A stretch of 64,000 nucleotides of DNA from CAVQXR01 sp963717955 (GCA_963717955.1 CAVQXR010000001.1:1984001-2048000), one strand, 5' to 3'. Counted from the first letter of the stretch, positions 38,336 through 47,298 are shown. The notes: generated by a model from the sequence alone, not told the origin. Numbers and translations are program-made.

Positions 38336-38713
38336 GTGAGGGCCGGAGGCGCCGTGGAGATCCGTTCGCTCGGAGAAGCCGCGCCGTTCGCAACAGCGGA
38401 CGGGAGCACGATCCGCTCCGTCCTCGATCTGTCGACGGCTCCGGTACGGATGCAGAGCCTCGCCGAGGCGACGCTCGAACCGGGCGCGAGGACGCAGCGG
38501 CACTACCACCGAGCCAGCGAGGAGATCTACTTCGTGCTCGAAGGGAGCGGGGTCATGGAGGTCGACGGCGAGCGGCGGCCGGTCGTCCCGGGTGACGGCG
38601 TCCTGATCCCCCCAGGAGCCTGGCACGAGATCGAGGCCGGCCCGGGCGAAGCGCTGCGCTTCCTCTGCTGCTGTGCGCCGCCGTACCGCCACGAGGACAC
38701 GTTCTTCTCGTGA
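38336..38713 (+). CDS. Cupin-domain protein
   Basis: 125 residues from GTG 38336 (GTG 38354 with a GGAGG 4 nt upstream is an alternative). Motif 1 reads GARTQRHYHRASEEIYFVLEG, slightly beyond the usual HxH-x4-E spacing, and motif 2 reads PGDGVLIPPGAWHEI. A metal-binding single cupin is likely. Its stop overlaps the GTG of the SnoaL gene (GTGA). Reaction unknown. Confidence 0.82.
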   Translation: MRAGGAVEIRSLGEAAPFATADGSTIRSVLDLSTAPVRMQSLAEATLEPGARTQRHYHRASEEIYFVLEGSGVMEVDGERRPVVPGDGVLIPPGAWHEIEAGPGEALRFLCCCAPPYRHEDTFFS

Positions 38714-39126
38714 GCGACGATCCGCGGGAGCTCGTCCGGCGGCTCAACCAGGCCCTGGTGAACGAGCGCAGGCTCGATGTCGTCGAGTCGGCGTTCGCTC
38801 CCTCGTTCGTCAGCCACACGAGCGGCGAGGACGTGGATCGCGACTCCTTCCGCGGCATGCTCGCGGCGCTGCTCGACGCGTTGCCAGACGCGCACGTCGA
38901 GATCGAGCTGGTGCTCGCCGACGGGGATCTGGTGGCCTGGCAATCCCTGACCACCGGCACGCACGCGAAGGAGTGGCTCGGCATTCCGCCGACCGGACGG
39001 ACGGTCAGCTGGACGGCGATCCACATCGCGCGTATCCGGGACGGCGTGGTGATCGAGCACTGGGGAAGCCCGGACATGGTCGCGCTCCTCTCCCAGCTGC
39101 AGCCGGACCGCTCCGCCGCGGGCTGA
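38710..39126 (+). CDS. SnoaL-like polyketide cyclase / ester cyclase family protein
   Basis: 138 residues. It shows the ester-cyclase signature FVSHTSGEDVDRDSFRGML, then ATGTHAKEWLGIPPTGRTVSW-like segment and an ending of IRDGVVIEHWGSPDMVALL. NTF2-like cone fold. Coupled to the cupin gene, so the pair may modify one small molecule. Confidence 0.85.
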   Translation: MSDDPRELVRRLNQALVNERRLDVVESAFAPSFVSHTSGEDVDRDSFRGMLAALLDALPDAHVEIELVLADGDLVAWQSLTTGTHAKEWLGIPPTGRTVSWTAIHIARIRDGVVIEHWGSPDMVALLSQLQPDRSAAG

Positions 39127-39379
39127 GCCGGGATCGAGGCTCGGGGGCGAGCTCTCGGACCCGCCCGCCCGCCGCAAGGCGTGGAGGAGCATCCCATGCC
39201 CAGGGGGAGGCTCGGCCCCTTTTCAGCTCCCCGATCACGCCATCGTGATCGCCGGCCGGCCGAGCGCTCGGGCGACGTAGGTGGGCTCCCCACGGTCCGG
39301 GCGCGGCGGCCGAGCCTGGCTCCTGCATCGCCCGCAGGTGAGCGAGATCGCCTCTCCCGTTCCAGGAGGCTAGGTCGGA

Positions 39380-39453
39380 AGCCGGAGCCGGGACTCGAAC
39401 CCGGGACCTAGCGCTTACAAGGCGCTTGCTCTGGCCAGCTGAGCTACTCCGGC
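39380..39453 (-). tRNA. tRNA-Thr (TGT)
   Basis: Minus strand starts GCCGGAG and ends CTCCGGC plus discriminator U. The anticodon arm AGCGC-CTTGTAA-GCGCT gives TGT. T arm GGGTTCGAGTCCC, D arm AGCTCAGCTGG. CCA is not encoded. It lies just downstream of sigH, a position where Gram-positive genomes often have tRNAs before rpmG-secE. Confidence 0.94.
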
Positions 39454-39514
39454 ACCGAGTGCAGCGTAGCGCCGGGGGACCGCGGCAGTCCGCCGGCAGG
39501 CGGCGGTCCGCCGG

Positions 39515-40177
39515 CTAGGCGAGCACCTGGCGCGTTGCCTGGTGGGCGAGCACCTTGCGCTTCACCCGCTGCAGCGCGTTGTCGATCGTCTTCGTGTCGC
39601 AGCCGAGCTCCTCCGCCATCTGCTCGTAGGAGAGGCCTTCGAGGTAGAAGCGGAGCGCGTCGGATTCGAGCTGCGAGAGCCCGGTGCCGAGCGAGAAGAC
39701 GAGGCTCTGCAGCTCCTCCGTCGAGATGACGCAGACGGCCGGATCGTTCACGCTCGGGCCCGCGAGCGCGTCGCCGAGCGTGACGTCGGAGTCGTCCTGC
39801 CCCGCCGGTGACTGGCTGAACGAGACGTACGTGTTGAGCGGCGCATGCTTGTAGCGCGTCGCGGTCTTGATCGCCGTGATGATCTGCCGGGTGATGCAGA
39901 GCTCGGCGAAGCTGCGGAACGAGGTCTCCTTGTCCGACCGGAAGTCGCGGACGGCCTTGTACAGGCCGATCAGCCCTTCCTGGATCAGATCCTCGGGCTC
40001 GCCGCCCGCGATGAAGTACGAGCTGGCCTTGAGGCGGACGAAGCCGGTGTAACGCCGCATGAGCGCGTCCAGCGCCTTCGAGTCACCGTTGCGGGAGCGG
40101 ATGACGAGGTGAAGATCCTCAACCTCACGTTTAGCCTTATTCTGGAGCTGAGCGGCGGTCTGGGGCCGCTGAGGCAT
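39515..40177 (-). CDS. sigH: SigH-type sigma-70 factor (Spo0H-like)
   Basis: 220 residues with GGGAGG 5 nt before the ATG. Region 2: LDALMRRYTGFVRLKAS and GEPEDLIQEGLIGLYKAVRDF with the RSFAELCITRQIITAI -10-recognition helix. Region 4: LESDALRFYLEGLSYEQMAEELG and CDTKTIDNALQRVKRKV. The length and gene neighbourhood (yacP-rlmB-cysS-gltX) match SigH. In Bacillus it drives stationary-phase and sporulation genes; its regulon here is unknown. Confidence 0.92.
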   Translation of the reverse strand: MPQRPQTAAQLQNKAKREVEDLHLVIRSRNGDSKALDALMRRYTGFVRLKASSYFIAGGEPEDLIQEGLIGLYKAVRDFRSDKETSFRSFAELCITRQIITAIKTATRYKHAPLNTYVSFSQSPAGQDDSDVTLGDALAGPSVNDPAVCVISTEELQSLVFSLGTGLSQLESDALRFYLEGLSYEQMAEELGCDTKTIDNALQRVKRKVLAHQATRQVLA

Positions 40178-40225
40178 CGATTCCTCCCTTTTTTCCTTGC
40201 ACTCTGACCCTCAACTTGAGGCCTG

Positions 40226-40254
40226 ACCCTAGCACTGTTTGCAGAGAACTTCAA
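40226..40254 (-). promoter_or_regulatory. Putative sigH promoter
   Basis: TTGAAG (40249-40254) and TAGGGT (40226-40231) are 17 nt apart on the minus strand. The start codon lies about 49 nt further down with a Shine-Dalgarno. The upstream region is AT-richer than the surroundings and contains GATC-ATTTT-GATC. Confidence 0.5.
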
Positions 40255-40362
40255 GTGCTTTTGCATCTGATCATTTTGATCGACACAAAATCGCACTCGC
40301 CCGCGCATGCGCTGGTCGGCGGTCGACCGGGCGGACGAGCCTCGCAGGCCGGCCGCGGCAGA

Positions 40363-41772
40363 CTAGATCGACGGCCGGTGCTGCGCCCAGGGACGGACGC
40401 GCTCGAGGACGCCGCCGATTCGGAGCGCGAGCTCGTCCTCGAAGCGTCTGGCGACGATCTGCAGCCCCACCGGGAGGCCGTCCGTCCAGCCTGCGGGCAC
40501 CGAGAGCGCCGGGCACTGGCTCACGTAGTTGAACTGGCAGGTGAGGTCGAGCGCGTGGTAGAGACCGTCGCTGCGGTCGGCGTAGTACGGGGCGTCGTCC
40601 TCCCCGACAGGAGGGGCCGGCCTCGACATCGTCGGGCAGAGGAGCGCGTGGTGGCGACCGAGGATCGGTCGCAGCTCCTCCCAGGCGCGCGTGCGGACGA
40701 ACTCGAGCCGCTTGAACTCCACCGCCCCCATGGCGAGCCCGTCGTCGATGAACGCGAGCACGCGGGGATCCATCTTCTCCCGGTACTCGGGGAGGACATG
40801 GCCGAAGATCGCCGCGAGGTAGACACCCCAGTGCTTCACCCACGCATCGGAGAGCTCGCGGGTCCAACGGAGGTCGACCTCCTCGACAACGGCGCCGGCA
40901 TCGGCCAGCGCCGCCGCCGCATCGCGCACGCACGACTCGACCTCGGGGGCGATCGCGTAGTGCCCGAGGTCGACGTCGAGCGCGAGCGAAAGGCCCTCGG
41001 CCGACGTGTCGAGGGGGCCGCTCAGGTCGAGCCCGGGCGCCTGTGACGTGATGTCGCGATCGTCCGGCCCCTGGGCGACCGCGAGGAAGAGCCTGGCGTC
41101 GTCGATCGTCCGGGCGAGCGGCCCGAAATGGTGGATCATGTCGAACTGGGTCGGCAGGAAGTCGAGCGGGATCCGGCCGAAGCTCGGCTTGAGACCCACG
41201 AGGCCCGACCACGAGGCAGGGATCCGCACGGAGCCGCCCATGTCCGTTCCCTCGGCGAGCGGAACGCATCCCGAGGCGACCGCCGCGGCCGAGCCCCCCG
41301 AGGACCCTCCCGGGGTGCGATCGCGGTTCCACGGGTTTCGGGTGATGCCCCAGAGCGGGCTGTCCGTGAAGCTCGAGTACGCGAACTCCGGCGTCGTCGT
41401 CTTCCCGACCATGATCGCGCCCGCTCCCAGAAGCCGCTCGACGATGAGCGCCGAGCGCTCGGGAACGTGGTGCTCGAACGCGTACGAGCCCATCGTGGTT
41501 CGCTTGCCGGCGGTCGGCGTCAGATCCTTGATCGCGATCGGGATGCCGTGAAGCGCGCCGAGCCCGTCACCGCGTGCGACAGCCGCCTCGGCGTCGCGCG
41601 CCAGCGCGAGCGCCTCGTCTGCGAAGACGAAGCAGAAGCAGTTGAGGGTGGGATTGACCGCGTCGATCCGCTCGAGGCTGTTGCGCACGAGCTCGACGGG
41701 CGAGAGCGCGCGCGTTCGGATCAGCCGCGCCAGCTCCGTCGCGGGCGTGTAGCAGAGATCGAGATCGGGCAC
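40363..41772 (-). CDS. Amidase-signature family enzyme (second copy in window)
   Basis: 469 residues from GTG 41772 (GTG 41781 is equally possible). Triad: Lys in PIAIKDLTP, cis-Ser in TPGGSSGGSAAA and nucleophile Ser in GTDMGGSVRIPA. C-terminal GLPVGLQIVARRFEDEL is typical. A catabolic amide hydrolase is most likely. It sits between sigH and yacP, where the conserved Gram-positive block normally has none, so it looks inserted. It is divergent from the small SnoaL gene. Confidence 0.9.
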   Translation of the reverse strand: MPDLDLCYTPATELARLIRTRALSPVELVRNSLERIDAVNPTLNCFCFVFADEALALARDAEAAVARGDGLGALHGIPIAIKDLTPTAGKRTTMGSYAFEHHVPERSALIVERLLGAGAIMVGKTTTPEFAYSSFTDSPLWGITRNPWNRDRTPGGSSGGSAAAVASGCVPLAEGTDMGGSVRIPASWSGLVGLKPSFGRIPLDFLPTQFDMIHHFGPLARTIDDARLFLAVAQGPDDRDITSQAPGLDLSGPLDTSAEGLSLALDVDLGHYAIAPEVESCVRDAAAALADAGAVVEEVDLRWTRELSDAWVKHWGVYLAAIFGHVLPEYREKMDPRVLAFIDDGLAMGAVEFKRLEFVRTRAWEELRPILGRHHALLCPTMSRPAPPVGEDDAPYYADRSDGLYHALDLTCQFNYVSQCPALSVPAGWTDGLPVGLQIVARRFEDELALRIGGVLERVRPWAQHRPSI

Positions 41773-41875
41773 GACCGACACACTAGAGGAGGCCGGCTGG
41801 CGGCGGCCTTCCGTTCCCGGCCAGGGCTTGTACCATCCGCCCCGACCACGTGACGGCTGACGAAGGGAGCATGCG

Positions 41876-42295
41876 ATGGCGGACAACGTCGAGAGCATCC
41901 AGAACGTCTACGCGGCTTTCGCTCGAGGTGACATCCAGCCCCTGCTCGACGTCCTCGACGAGGAGGTCGAGTGGTACGAGGCCGAGCACGTCACCTACTG
42001 GCCCGGCGGCCCGTTCGTCGGGAAGCAGGCCGTGCTCGAGGGCGTGATCGCACGGATACCGGAGGATTTCGACGGATTCGAGATCGACGTCGGCCGCATC
42101 ACGAACTGCGGCGACACGGTGCTCATGGAGGGCAGCTGTCACGCAACGGCCAGGGCAACGGGTCGGACGCTCGACGTGGAGGTCGCCCACGTCTGGGACT
42201 TCGAGGACGGGAAGGTCGTGCGCTGGCAGCAGTACACGGACACGTGGCAGTTTGCCGAGGTGACCGGGGTGGTCCCCTTCGGCGCCGGTTCCTGA
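41876..42295 (+). CDS. SnoaL/NTF2-like protein
   Basis: 139 residues. IQNVYAAFARGDIQPLLDVL and EEVEWYEAEHVTYWPGGPF, then VAHVWDFEDGKVVRWQQYTDT, are the hallmark of the ketosteroid-isomerase-like SnoaL group with WxxYxD endings. It probably binds or converts a small ligand. It is the only plus-strand gene within the minus-strand gltX-sigH block and was probably inserted with the neighbouring amidase. A TACCAT -10-like box is about 40 nt upstream. Confidence 0.85.
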   Translation: MADNVESIQNVYAAFARGDIQPLLDVLDEEVEWYEAEHVTYWPGGPFVGKQAVLEGVIARIPEDFDGFEIDVGRITNCGDTVLMEGSCHATARATGRTLDVEVAHVWDFEDGKVVRWQQYTDTWQFAEVTGVVPFGAGS

Positions 42296-42346
42296 CGACC
42301 CGGACCGGAGACCATCGGCCTCCGGCCAACCCGGGTGCGAGGCCGC

Positions 42347-42787
42347 TCAGCGCTCGCGCCGCCAGCGCTCGAGCTGCTCACGGACGCCCGGATCGAGCCT
42401 GTCCTCGACCTTCGACCGGGAGGCGGGGCTCGGGGGTGGCACCTCCTCGGAGGCGAGCGCGCGGACGAAGAGCTGGGAGGACAGCCGCTCGACCGTCGGG
42501 CCGGCCGTCTCGCGGATCGCCGAGTCCGACGACACGACCGCAACCCGCTCGGTGACCCGTCGCTCGGCCGCGAGACGCTCGATCGCGTCGTCGGCGTGGG
42601 GGGCGAAGACGATATCGAGCGGTCCGACCCTCCGCGCCTCCCCCGCTCCGTCGAAGACGACGACCCCCCGCGCTCCGCGCCGCCCGACGTAGCCTGCGAG
42701 CCGGTCGACCAACTCGTCGCGGGTCGCGCCCGCGCCCGCGTGCAGCAGGTTGTACCCGTCGAAGACGTAGAGCGTGGGCTCGGCCAT
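42347..42787 (-). CDS. YacP-like NYN-domain ribonuclease
   Basis: 146 residues. YVFDGYNLLHAGA carries the first metal Asp, VVVFDGAGEARR the second, and HADDAIERLAAERR plus VSSDSAIRE complete the PIN-like NYN active site. YacP proteins (Rae1 in Bacillus) cut mRNA on the ribosome. The order rlmB-yacP-sigH is conserved in Gram-positive bacteria. Confidence 0.88.
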   Translation of the reverse strand: MAEPTLYVFDGYNLLHAGAGATRDELVDRLAGYVGRRGARGVVVFDGAGEARRVGPLDIVFAPHADDAIERLAAERRVTERVAVVSSDSAIRETAGPTVERLSSQLFVRALASEEVPPPSPASRSKVEDRLDPGVREQLERWRRER

Positions 42788-42842
42788 ATGTCCCGGAGTG
42801 TGACGTGCACAGCCGCAGGGACGCGGCGGCGGCGCTCAGCGC

Positions 42843-43565
42843 TCAGGCCTCGGCACGCTGCCGTGCGGCCTCGAACAGGACGACCCCGGCAGCGACGCTG
42901 ACGTTCAGCGACTCGACGTTCCCGGCGAGCGGGATCGCGAGCGACGCGTCGCATGCGCGGTGCACGCCCGGGCGGATGCCCGTGCCCTCGGCGCCGAGCA
43001 CGATCGCCGCTCCCCCGGTCAGGTCCGCCCGCCAGAGGAGCGTCTCTCCGTCCCCGACGGCGGCCCACACCCACAGGTCGGGGCCCTTGATCTCCGCGAG
43101 ATAGCGGGCGAGGTTCACGACGACGGCAAACGGCACGTGCTCGACCGCGCCCGCCGACGCACGGCACACGGCCGCGGTCACGCGCGCCGAGTTGTGCTCC
43201 GGCACGATCACCGCGGTCGCGCCCGCACCTTCCGCCGAACGGCAGACCGCGCCGAGGTTGTGAGGATCGGTGACCCCGTCGAGGCAGACGAGGAGCGGCC
43301 GCTCCGTCGCCGCGAGCTGCCACGCGTCGGCGTAGCGGTAGGGCTCGCAGAACGCGACGACGCCCTGATGGTCCCGCGTGCCGGCCGCGGCGGTCAACGC
43401 CGACTCCGGCCTGACCTGCACGCGGAGCCCGGGCGTGTCTCGGAGCCACTGCTCGCCTGTGAGAGCCCGCTCGGTCGCAAGCAGCTCGAGCACCCCGCGC
43501 CGGCCCCCTCGGAGCACCTCGCGCACAGGATGCCGACCGTAGACGAGTTCGCGCGGCGCCGTCAC
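42843..43565 (-). CDS. rlmB: 23S rRNA (guanosine-2'-O-)-methyltransferase RlmB / TrmH-family SpoU methylase
   Basis: 240 residues from a GTG overlapping the cysS stop (GTGA). The substrate-binding N-domain starts LVYGRHPVREVLRGG. SPOUT knot motifs: DGVTDPHNLGAVCRSAEGAGA (motif 1), IVLGAEGTGI (motif 2) and IPLAGNVESLNVSVAAGVVLFE (motif 3). It methylates a ribose in the ribosomal peptidyl-transferase region. Confidence 0.93.
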   Translation of the reverse strand: MTAPRELVYGRHPVREVLRGGRRGVLELLATERALTGEQWLRDTPGLRVQVRPESALTAAAGTRDHQGVVAFCEPYRYADAWQLAATERPLLVCLDGVTDPHNLGAVCRSAEGAGATAVIVPEHNSARVTAAVCRASAGAVEHVPFAVVVNLARYLAEIKGPDLWVWAAVGDGETLLWRADLTGGAAIVLGAEGTGIRPGVHRACDASLAIPLAGNVESLNVSVAAGVVLFEAARQRAEA

Positions 43566-44845
43566 GGGCGCACGAGCTGGAAGCCGGGAGGCTCGGAGAC
43601 GTCCCTGACCTCCCACCCCATCGCGGCGATCTCGTCCCGCAGGCGGTCCGCCTCCTGCCACTCGTGAGCCGCTCGCGCCTGGCGACGCCGCTCGGCCCGC
43701 GCGGAGACCTCCGCGGGAGCAGCCTGACGCATTGCGAGCGATCCGAGCCCGAAGAGGTCGAGCGCGCGCCCGAGCGTCCCCGTCGCTCCCTGCGCGCGCC
43801 ATTCGTGCATGAGCGCCAGCGCGTCCGGCGTGTTGAAGTCGTCGTCGAGCACCGACGCCAGAGCGGCCCAGTCACCCTCGGCTTCCGCTTCCGGATGTGT
43901 CACGAAGACGTTACGAAGGCTCTCGACCTGGGCACGCGCCGCCTCCATCGTCTCGTCGGAGAAGTCGATCGGCTTGCGCCAGTGCCCCGTCAGGAAGAAG
44001 AGGAGCAGCGTCTCGTGCCCCCACCGCTCGACGACGTCGCGGAGCGCGGCGACGTTGCCGAGCGACTTCGACATCTTCTCGCCCGTGAAGCGGAGCATTC
44101 CGTTGTGCATCCAGATCTGCGCGAACTCGCGGCCGGCGCCGCGGGACTGCGCCAGCTCGTTCTCGTGATGGGGGAACACGAGGTCGAGCCCGCCGCCGTG
44201 GATCTGGAACGCCGGCCCGAGATACCTCTCGGCCATCGCCGAGCATTCGATGTGCCAGCCGGGGCGGCCGGATCCCCACGGCGAGTCCCAGCTCGTGTCC
44301 TCGCCCGGCTTCGTCGCCTTCCAGAGCGCGAAGTCCCGAGGATCGTCCTTGAGCGGGTTCGGCTCCTGCTCCTGGACGTCGTCCGGCCGCTGGCCGGAGA
44401 GGCGGCCGTAGTCCGGGTACCGGGCGACGCGGAAGTAGACGTCACCGCCGGCCTCGTACGCGAGCCCGCGTCCGACGAGCTCCTCGATCAGGGCAACGAT
44501 CTCGGCGATCGACTCCGACGCCTTCGGCTCGAAGTCCGGGCGGCCGAGCCCGAGCAGGTCCGTGTCCTCGACGTACCAGCCGGACGCGCTCGCGGCCAGC
44601 TCCGCGCTCGCCCCGCGAGCGGCGTCGTAGATCTTGTCGTTGATGTCCGTGATGTTCTCGACGAGGTTCACGTCGTAGCCCGTTCGCTCGAGCCACCGCC
44701 TCAGCCACATGGAGATCACGAACGGGCGTGCGTTCCCGACGTGGATGCGCTGGTACACGGTCGGTCCGCACACGTACATCCCGATCGGGCCGGGCGGCGG
44801 CGGGAGCTCCTCCTTGCGGCGGGAGAACGAGCTGTACAGGCGCAT
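43562..44845 (-). CDS. cysS: Cysteinyl-tRNA synthetase
   Basis: 427 residues, slightly shorter than the usual 450-470. HIGH-type signature in YQRIHVGNARPF (about 31-42), zinc ligands in MYVCGPT, IECSAMAERY and FPHHENE, and KMSKS in GEKMSKSLGN (about 257). It charges tRNA-Cys. The C-terminal tRNA-binding part ends LRDEIAAMGWEVRDVSE. Between gltX and rlmB in an operon. Confidence 0.95.
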   Translation of the reverse strand: MRLYSSFSRRKEELPPPPGPIGMYVCGPTVYQRIHVGNARPFVISMWLRRWLERTGYDVNLVENITDINDKIYDAARGASAELAASASGWYVEDTDLLGLGRPDFEPKASESIAEIVALIEELVGRGLAYEAGGDVYFRVARYPDYGRLSGQRPDDVQEQEPNPLKDDPRDFALWKATKPGEDTSWDSPWGSGRPGWHIECSAMAERYLGPAFQIHGGGLDLVFPHHENELAQSRGAGREFAQIWMHNGMLRFTGEKMSKSLGNVAALRDVVERWGHETLLLFFLTGHWRKPIDFSDETMEAARAQVESLRNVFVTHPEAEAEGDWAALASVLDDDFNTPDALALMHEWRAQGATGTLGRALDLFGLGSLAMRQAAPAEVSARAERRRQARAAHEWQEADRLRDEIAAMGWEVRDVSEPPGFQLVRP

Positions 44846-44901
44846 GGCTCGACGCTACCACGGCGGCGGAAGCGTGCGGATCGCCGCGCCGACCCGGGCT
44901 G

Positions 44902-45975
44902 TCAGCCGCCCGCGGCCAGCGACGCCCGGACGCGCTCGAGTGCCTCGTCCCGCTCCAGCGCGGCAACGATCGCCCAGAGCTCAGGGCCGCGCTCGGCCCC
45001 GGTCAGCGCGCGTCGCAGTGCGCGGAGATCTCCCCCGACCGCCTTCAGCTCGCGGACGAGCGTCCTGGCCGCGGCTTCGGTGAGCTCGCCAGGCATGCCC
45101 TCTCGCAGCTGAGTGAAGCGCTCGAGGGTCAGAGCGGCGCGCTCGTCCGGGGAGGCCGGAGCCGGCGTCCCGAGCACGAGCGTCGCGTACTCGCGCGCCT
45201 CGGCGAGCGTGCGCGCGCCGCGCAGCACGGGGGCGAGCCGCGGCGGTACGCCGATCCGCGCGCAGAGCTCCTCGCACGACAGTCGCGCGATCGCCTCGAC
45301 CGAGAGCCGCTCGAGCCGGGCCGGGTCGAGATGGACGTCATGACGCGGCAGGCCCAATTCGCCCAGGTAGGCGCGCACGGCCTCGGCGGGCAGCCCGCCG
45401 GCCCGGAGGTCGGCGAGGGACGCCGCTCCGTGACGCTTCGAGAGCTTGTCGCCGTCCGGGCCGAGGATCAGGCCGTGGTGGAGGTACCGTGGGGGCTCGG
45501 CGCCCAGCGCCCGCGCGAGCGCCTCGTGAAGCGGCGTGTTCGGAAGGTGGTCGCTCCCGCGGATCACGTCGGTGATCCGCAACTCGACGTCGTCGACCAC
45601 CGAGGCGAGGTGGTAGGTGGCGGTCCCGTCGGCGCGGAGCAGGGTCGGACGCCGCTCCTGTGCGAAGCGGATCGTCCCGTCCTCGCGGTAGGCGTGCGCC
45701 GACTCGAGCAGGCGCTCCGCCGCCCGTGCGTACAGGTCGCCGCGCACGCTCTGGCGTACAGGCCCCTCGTCGATGCGGATGTCGAGCCAATCGAGGTCGT
45801 CGAGGATCGCCGCTTCTCCGCCGGGGTTGCTGCGGGCCGGGTCGGTGTCGTCGATCCGCAGCACGAAGACGCCGCCGTGCTCGTCCGCGAAGCGTCGGTT
45901 CGCCGCGGCCGTCAGCGCGCTGCCCAGGTGGAGAGAGCCGGTCGGGCTCGGTGCGAAGCGGACGCGCACGGCCAT
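44902..45975 (-). CDS. gltX: Short glutamyl-tRNA synthetase
   Basis: 357 residues against about 470-490 usually. HIGH motif in APSPTGSLHLGSALTAA (8-24), RIDDTDPAR, and KLSKR at 177-181. Canonical enzymes have about 55 residues more between AYREDG and YHLASVVDD. The anticodon-binding part is reduced but ends LRALRRALTGAERGPELWAI, as in discriminating GluRS. It is not GluQRS, because a C-terminal anticodon domain is present. First gene of the gltX-cysS-rlmB-yacP operon. Confidence 0.9.
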   Translation of the reverse strand: MAVRVRFAPSPTGSLHLGSALTAAANRRFADEHGGVFVLRIDDTDPARSNPGGEAAILDDLDWLDIRIDEGPVRQSVRGDLYARAAERLLESAHAYREDGTIRFAQERRPTLLRADGTATYHLASVVDDVELRITDVIRGSDHLPNTPLHEALARALGAEPPRYLHHGLILGPDGDKLSKRHGAASLADLRAGGLPAEAVRAYLGELGLPRHDVHLDPARLERLSVEAIARLSCEELCARIGVPPRLAPVLRGARTLAEAREYATLVLGTPAPASPDERAALTLERFTQLREGMPGELTEAAARTLVRELKAVGGDLRALRRALTGAERGPELWAIVAALERDEALERVRASLAAGG

Positions 45976-46062
45976 CCGGCTGACTCTACTCCGCGGTCAG
46001 CGTGGTCTCGAGGCGATTCGCCGCGGTGGGCGATGGCGGGGCTGCCGTCGAAGTCGCCCTAG

Positions 46063-46470
46063 TCACTGCGTGCGCCGCCTCCGACGCAGGAGCACGGTCG
46101 CGAGCCCCAGAATTCCGGCACCCACGACCAGGTACACGGGCTGGAGCGGGCTGTACTGGATCATGGTCATCTGGACGACGATCCAGATCACGAGCACGAG
46201 GCCGGCCAGGGCAGCGAGCGCCGCCGCCAGCAAGTGCCGCCTCCACACGGCGGCAGCGGCGATTGCCGCGCTACCGCCGACGACGATGGCGAGCAGCACG
46301 CCGGGTATCACGTAGCTGTCGAACGGCGTGTCCGCGAGATCGTCCTGCGGGGGCTCGATCGCACCCGTCAGGAGCCCGATCCCGCCGGCAACGGCGGGCA
46401 GCGCCACTGCGAGCAGCAGGAGGGTCAGGGTGACCTCGACCGCCGGCCGCCGCCCGGGTCCCGCTCCCAC
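46063..46470 (-). CDS. Hypothetical integral membrane protein
   Basis: 135 residues with four predicted transmembrane helices (about 14-34, 53-73, 80-100 and 113-128) and a basic C-terminus RRRRRRTQ. Short loops and no conserved catalytic motif. I do not recognise the family. It is divergent from mutY and upstream of gltX. Confidence 0.65.
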   Translation of the reverse strand: MGAGPGRRPAVEVTLTLLLLAVALPAVAGGIGLLTGAIEPPQDDLADTPFDSYVIPGVLLAIVVGGSAAIAAAAVWRRHLLAAALAALAGLVLVIWIVVQMTMIQYSPLQPVYLVVGAGILGLATVLLRRRRRTQ

Positions 46471-46550
46471 GCCTCCACCCTAGCCAGACGAGATCACGCC
46501 TGCAGCGACGAATTGGCGGAGGGGCGGCATGGGCCGTTAGCGTGCGAATC

Positions 46551-47267
46551 ATGGAGGAGCTCCTCGAGGCCTGGTTCGACCGAGAAGGCCGCGAGCTCCC
46601 CTGGCGCCACACGCGGGATCCCTACGCGATCCTCGTGAGCGAGGTGATGCTCCAACAGACACAGGTCTCGCGCGTGATCCCTCGCTACCTCGGCTTCCTC
46701 GAGCGCTGGCCGACGGTCGAGGCGCTCGCGGCGGCGACCCCGGCCGACGTGATCACGGAGTGGCAGGGGCTCGGCTACAACCGGCGCGCGGTCAACCTCC
46801 ACCGCGCGGCCTGCAGGGTCGCGAAGAACGGCTGGCCGGACGATCTCACCGAGTTGCCGGGCGTCGGCCGCTACACGGCCGATGCCGTCGCGCGGTTCGC
46901 GCTCGGTCGACCGGTTCTCCCCGTCGACACGAACATCCGCCGCGTGCTCGCCCGCACGGGCGCGACGTTCTCACCGGACGCGGCGGCGGCGCTCATGGAT
47001 CTGGGCGCAACGCTGTGCGTGGCCCGGATCCCCCGCTGTGGCGCCTGTCCGCTCGCGCAGAACTGTCCATCGCGCGGCCGGCGCTTCGAGCCGCAGCGAA
47101 AGCAGGGGCCGTTCGAGGGCTCCTTCCGCCAGCGGCGGGCCGTCACCCTCCGCGCATTGACCAGCGGCCCGCGGCCGGTCGCCGAGCTCGATTCCGAAGC
47201 GGTTGTGGCGCTCCGGCGCGACGGCCTCGTCGAGATCGACGGCGAGATCGTGTGCCTGCCGGGCTGA
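46551..47267 (+). CDS. mutY: A/G-specific adenine glycosylase, short form
   Basis: 238 residues from ATG 46551 (GTG 46542 is possible). Catalytic Glu in SEVMLQQTQVSRV, helix-hairpin-helix ELPGVGRYTADAVARFA, catalytic Asp in LPVDTNIRRVLAR, and the 4Fe-4S Cys set C-x6-C-x2-C-x5-C in CVARIPRCGACPLAQNC. It removes adenine opposite 8-oxoguanine. Usual MutY is about 300-350 residues with a NUDIX-like C-domain; here only a small winged-helix-like tail follows the cluster. Confidence 0.93.
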   Translation: MEELLEAWFDREGRELPWRHTRDPYAILVSEVMLQQTQVSRVIPRYLGFLERWPTVEALAAATPADVITEWQGLGYNRRAVNLHRAACRVAKNGWPDDLTELPGVGRYTADAVARFALGRPVLPVDTNIRRVLARTGATFSPDAAAALMDLGATLCVARIPRCGACPLAQNCPSRGRRFEPQRKQGPFEGSFRQRRAVTLRALTSGPRPVAELDSEAVVALRRDGLVEIDGEIVCLPG

Positions 47268-47298
47268 CCGCCACGGCCTGCGCGCGCCGGAGCTTGTC

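Noticed and set aside
39232..39250. Palindrome GATCACG-CCAT-CGTGATC downstream of the SnoaL gene
   Set aside because: No T-tract and no gene context that would make it a terminator or operator; could be chance.
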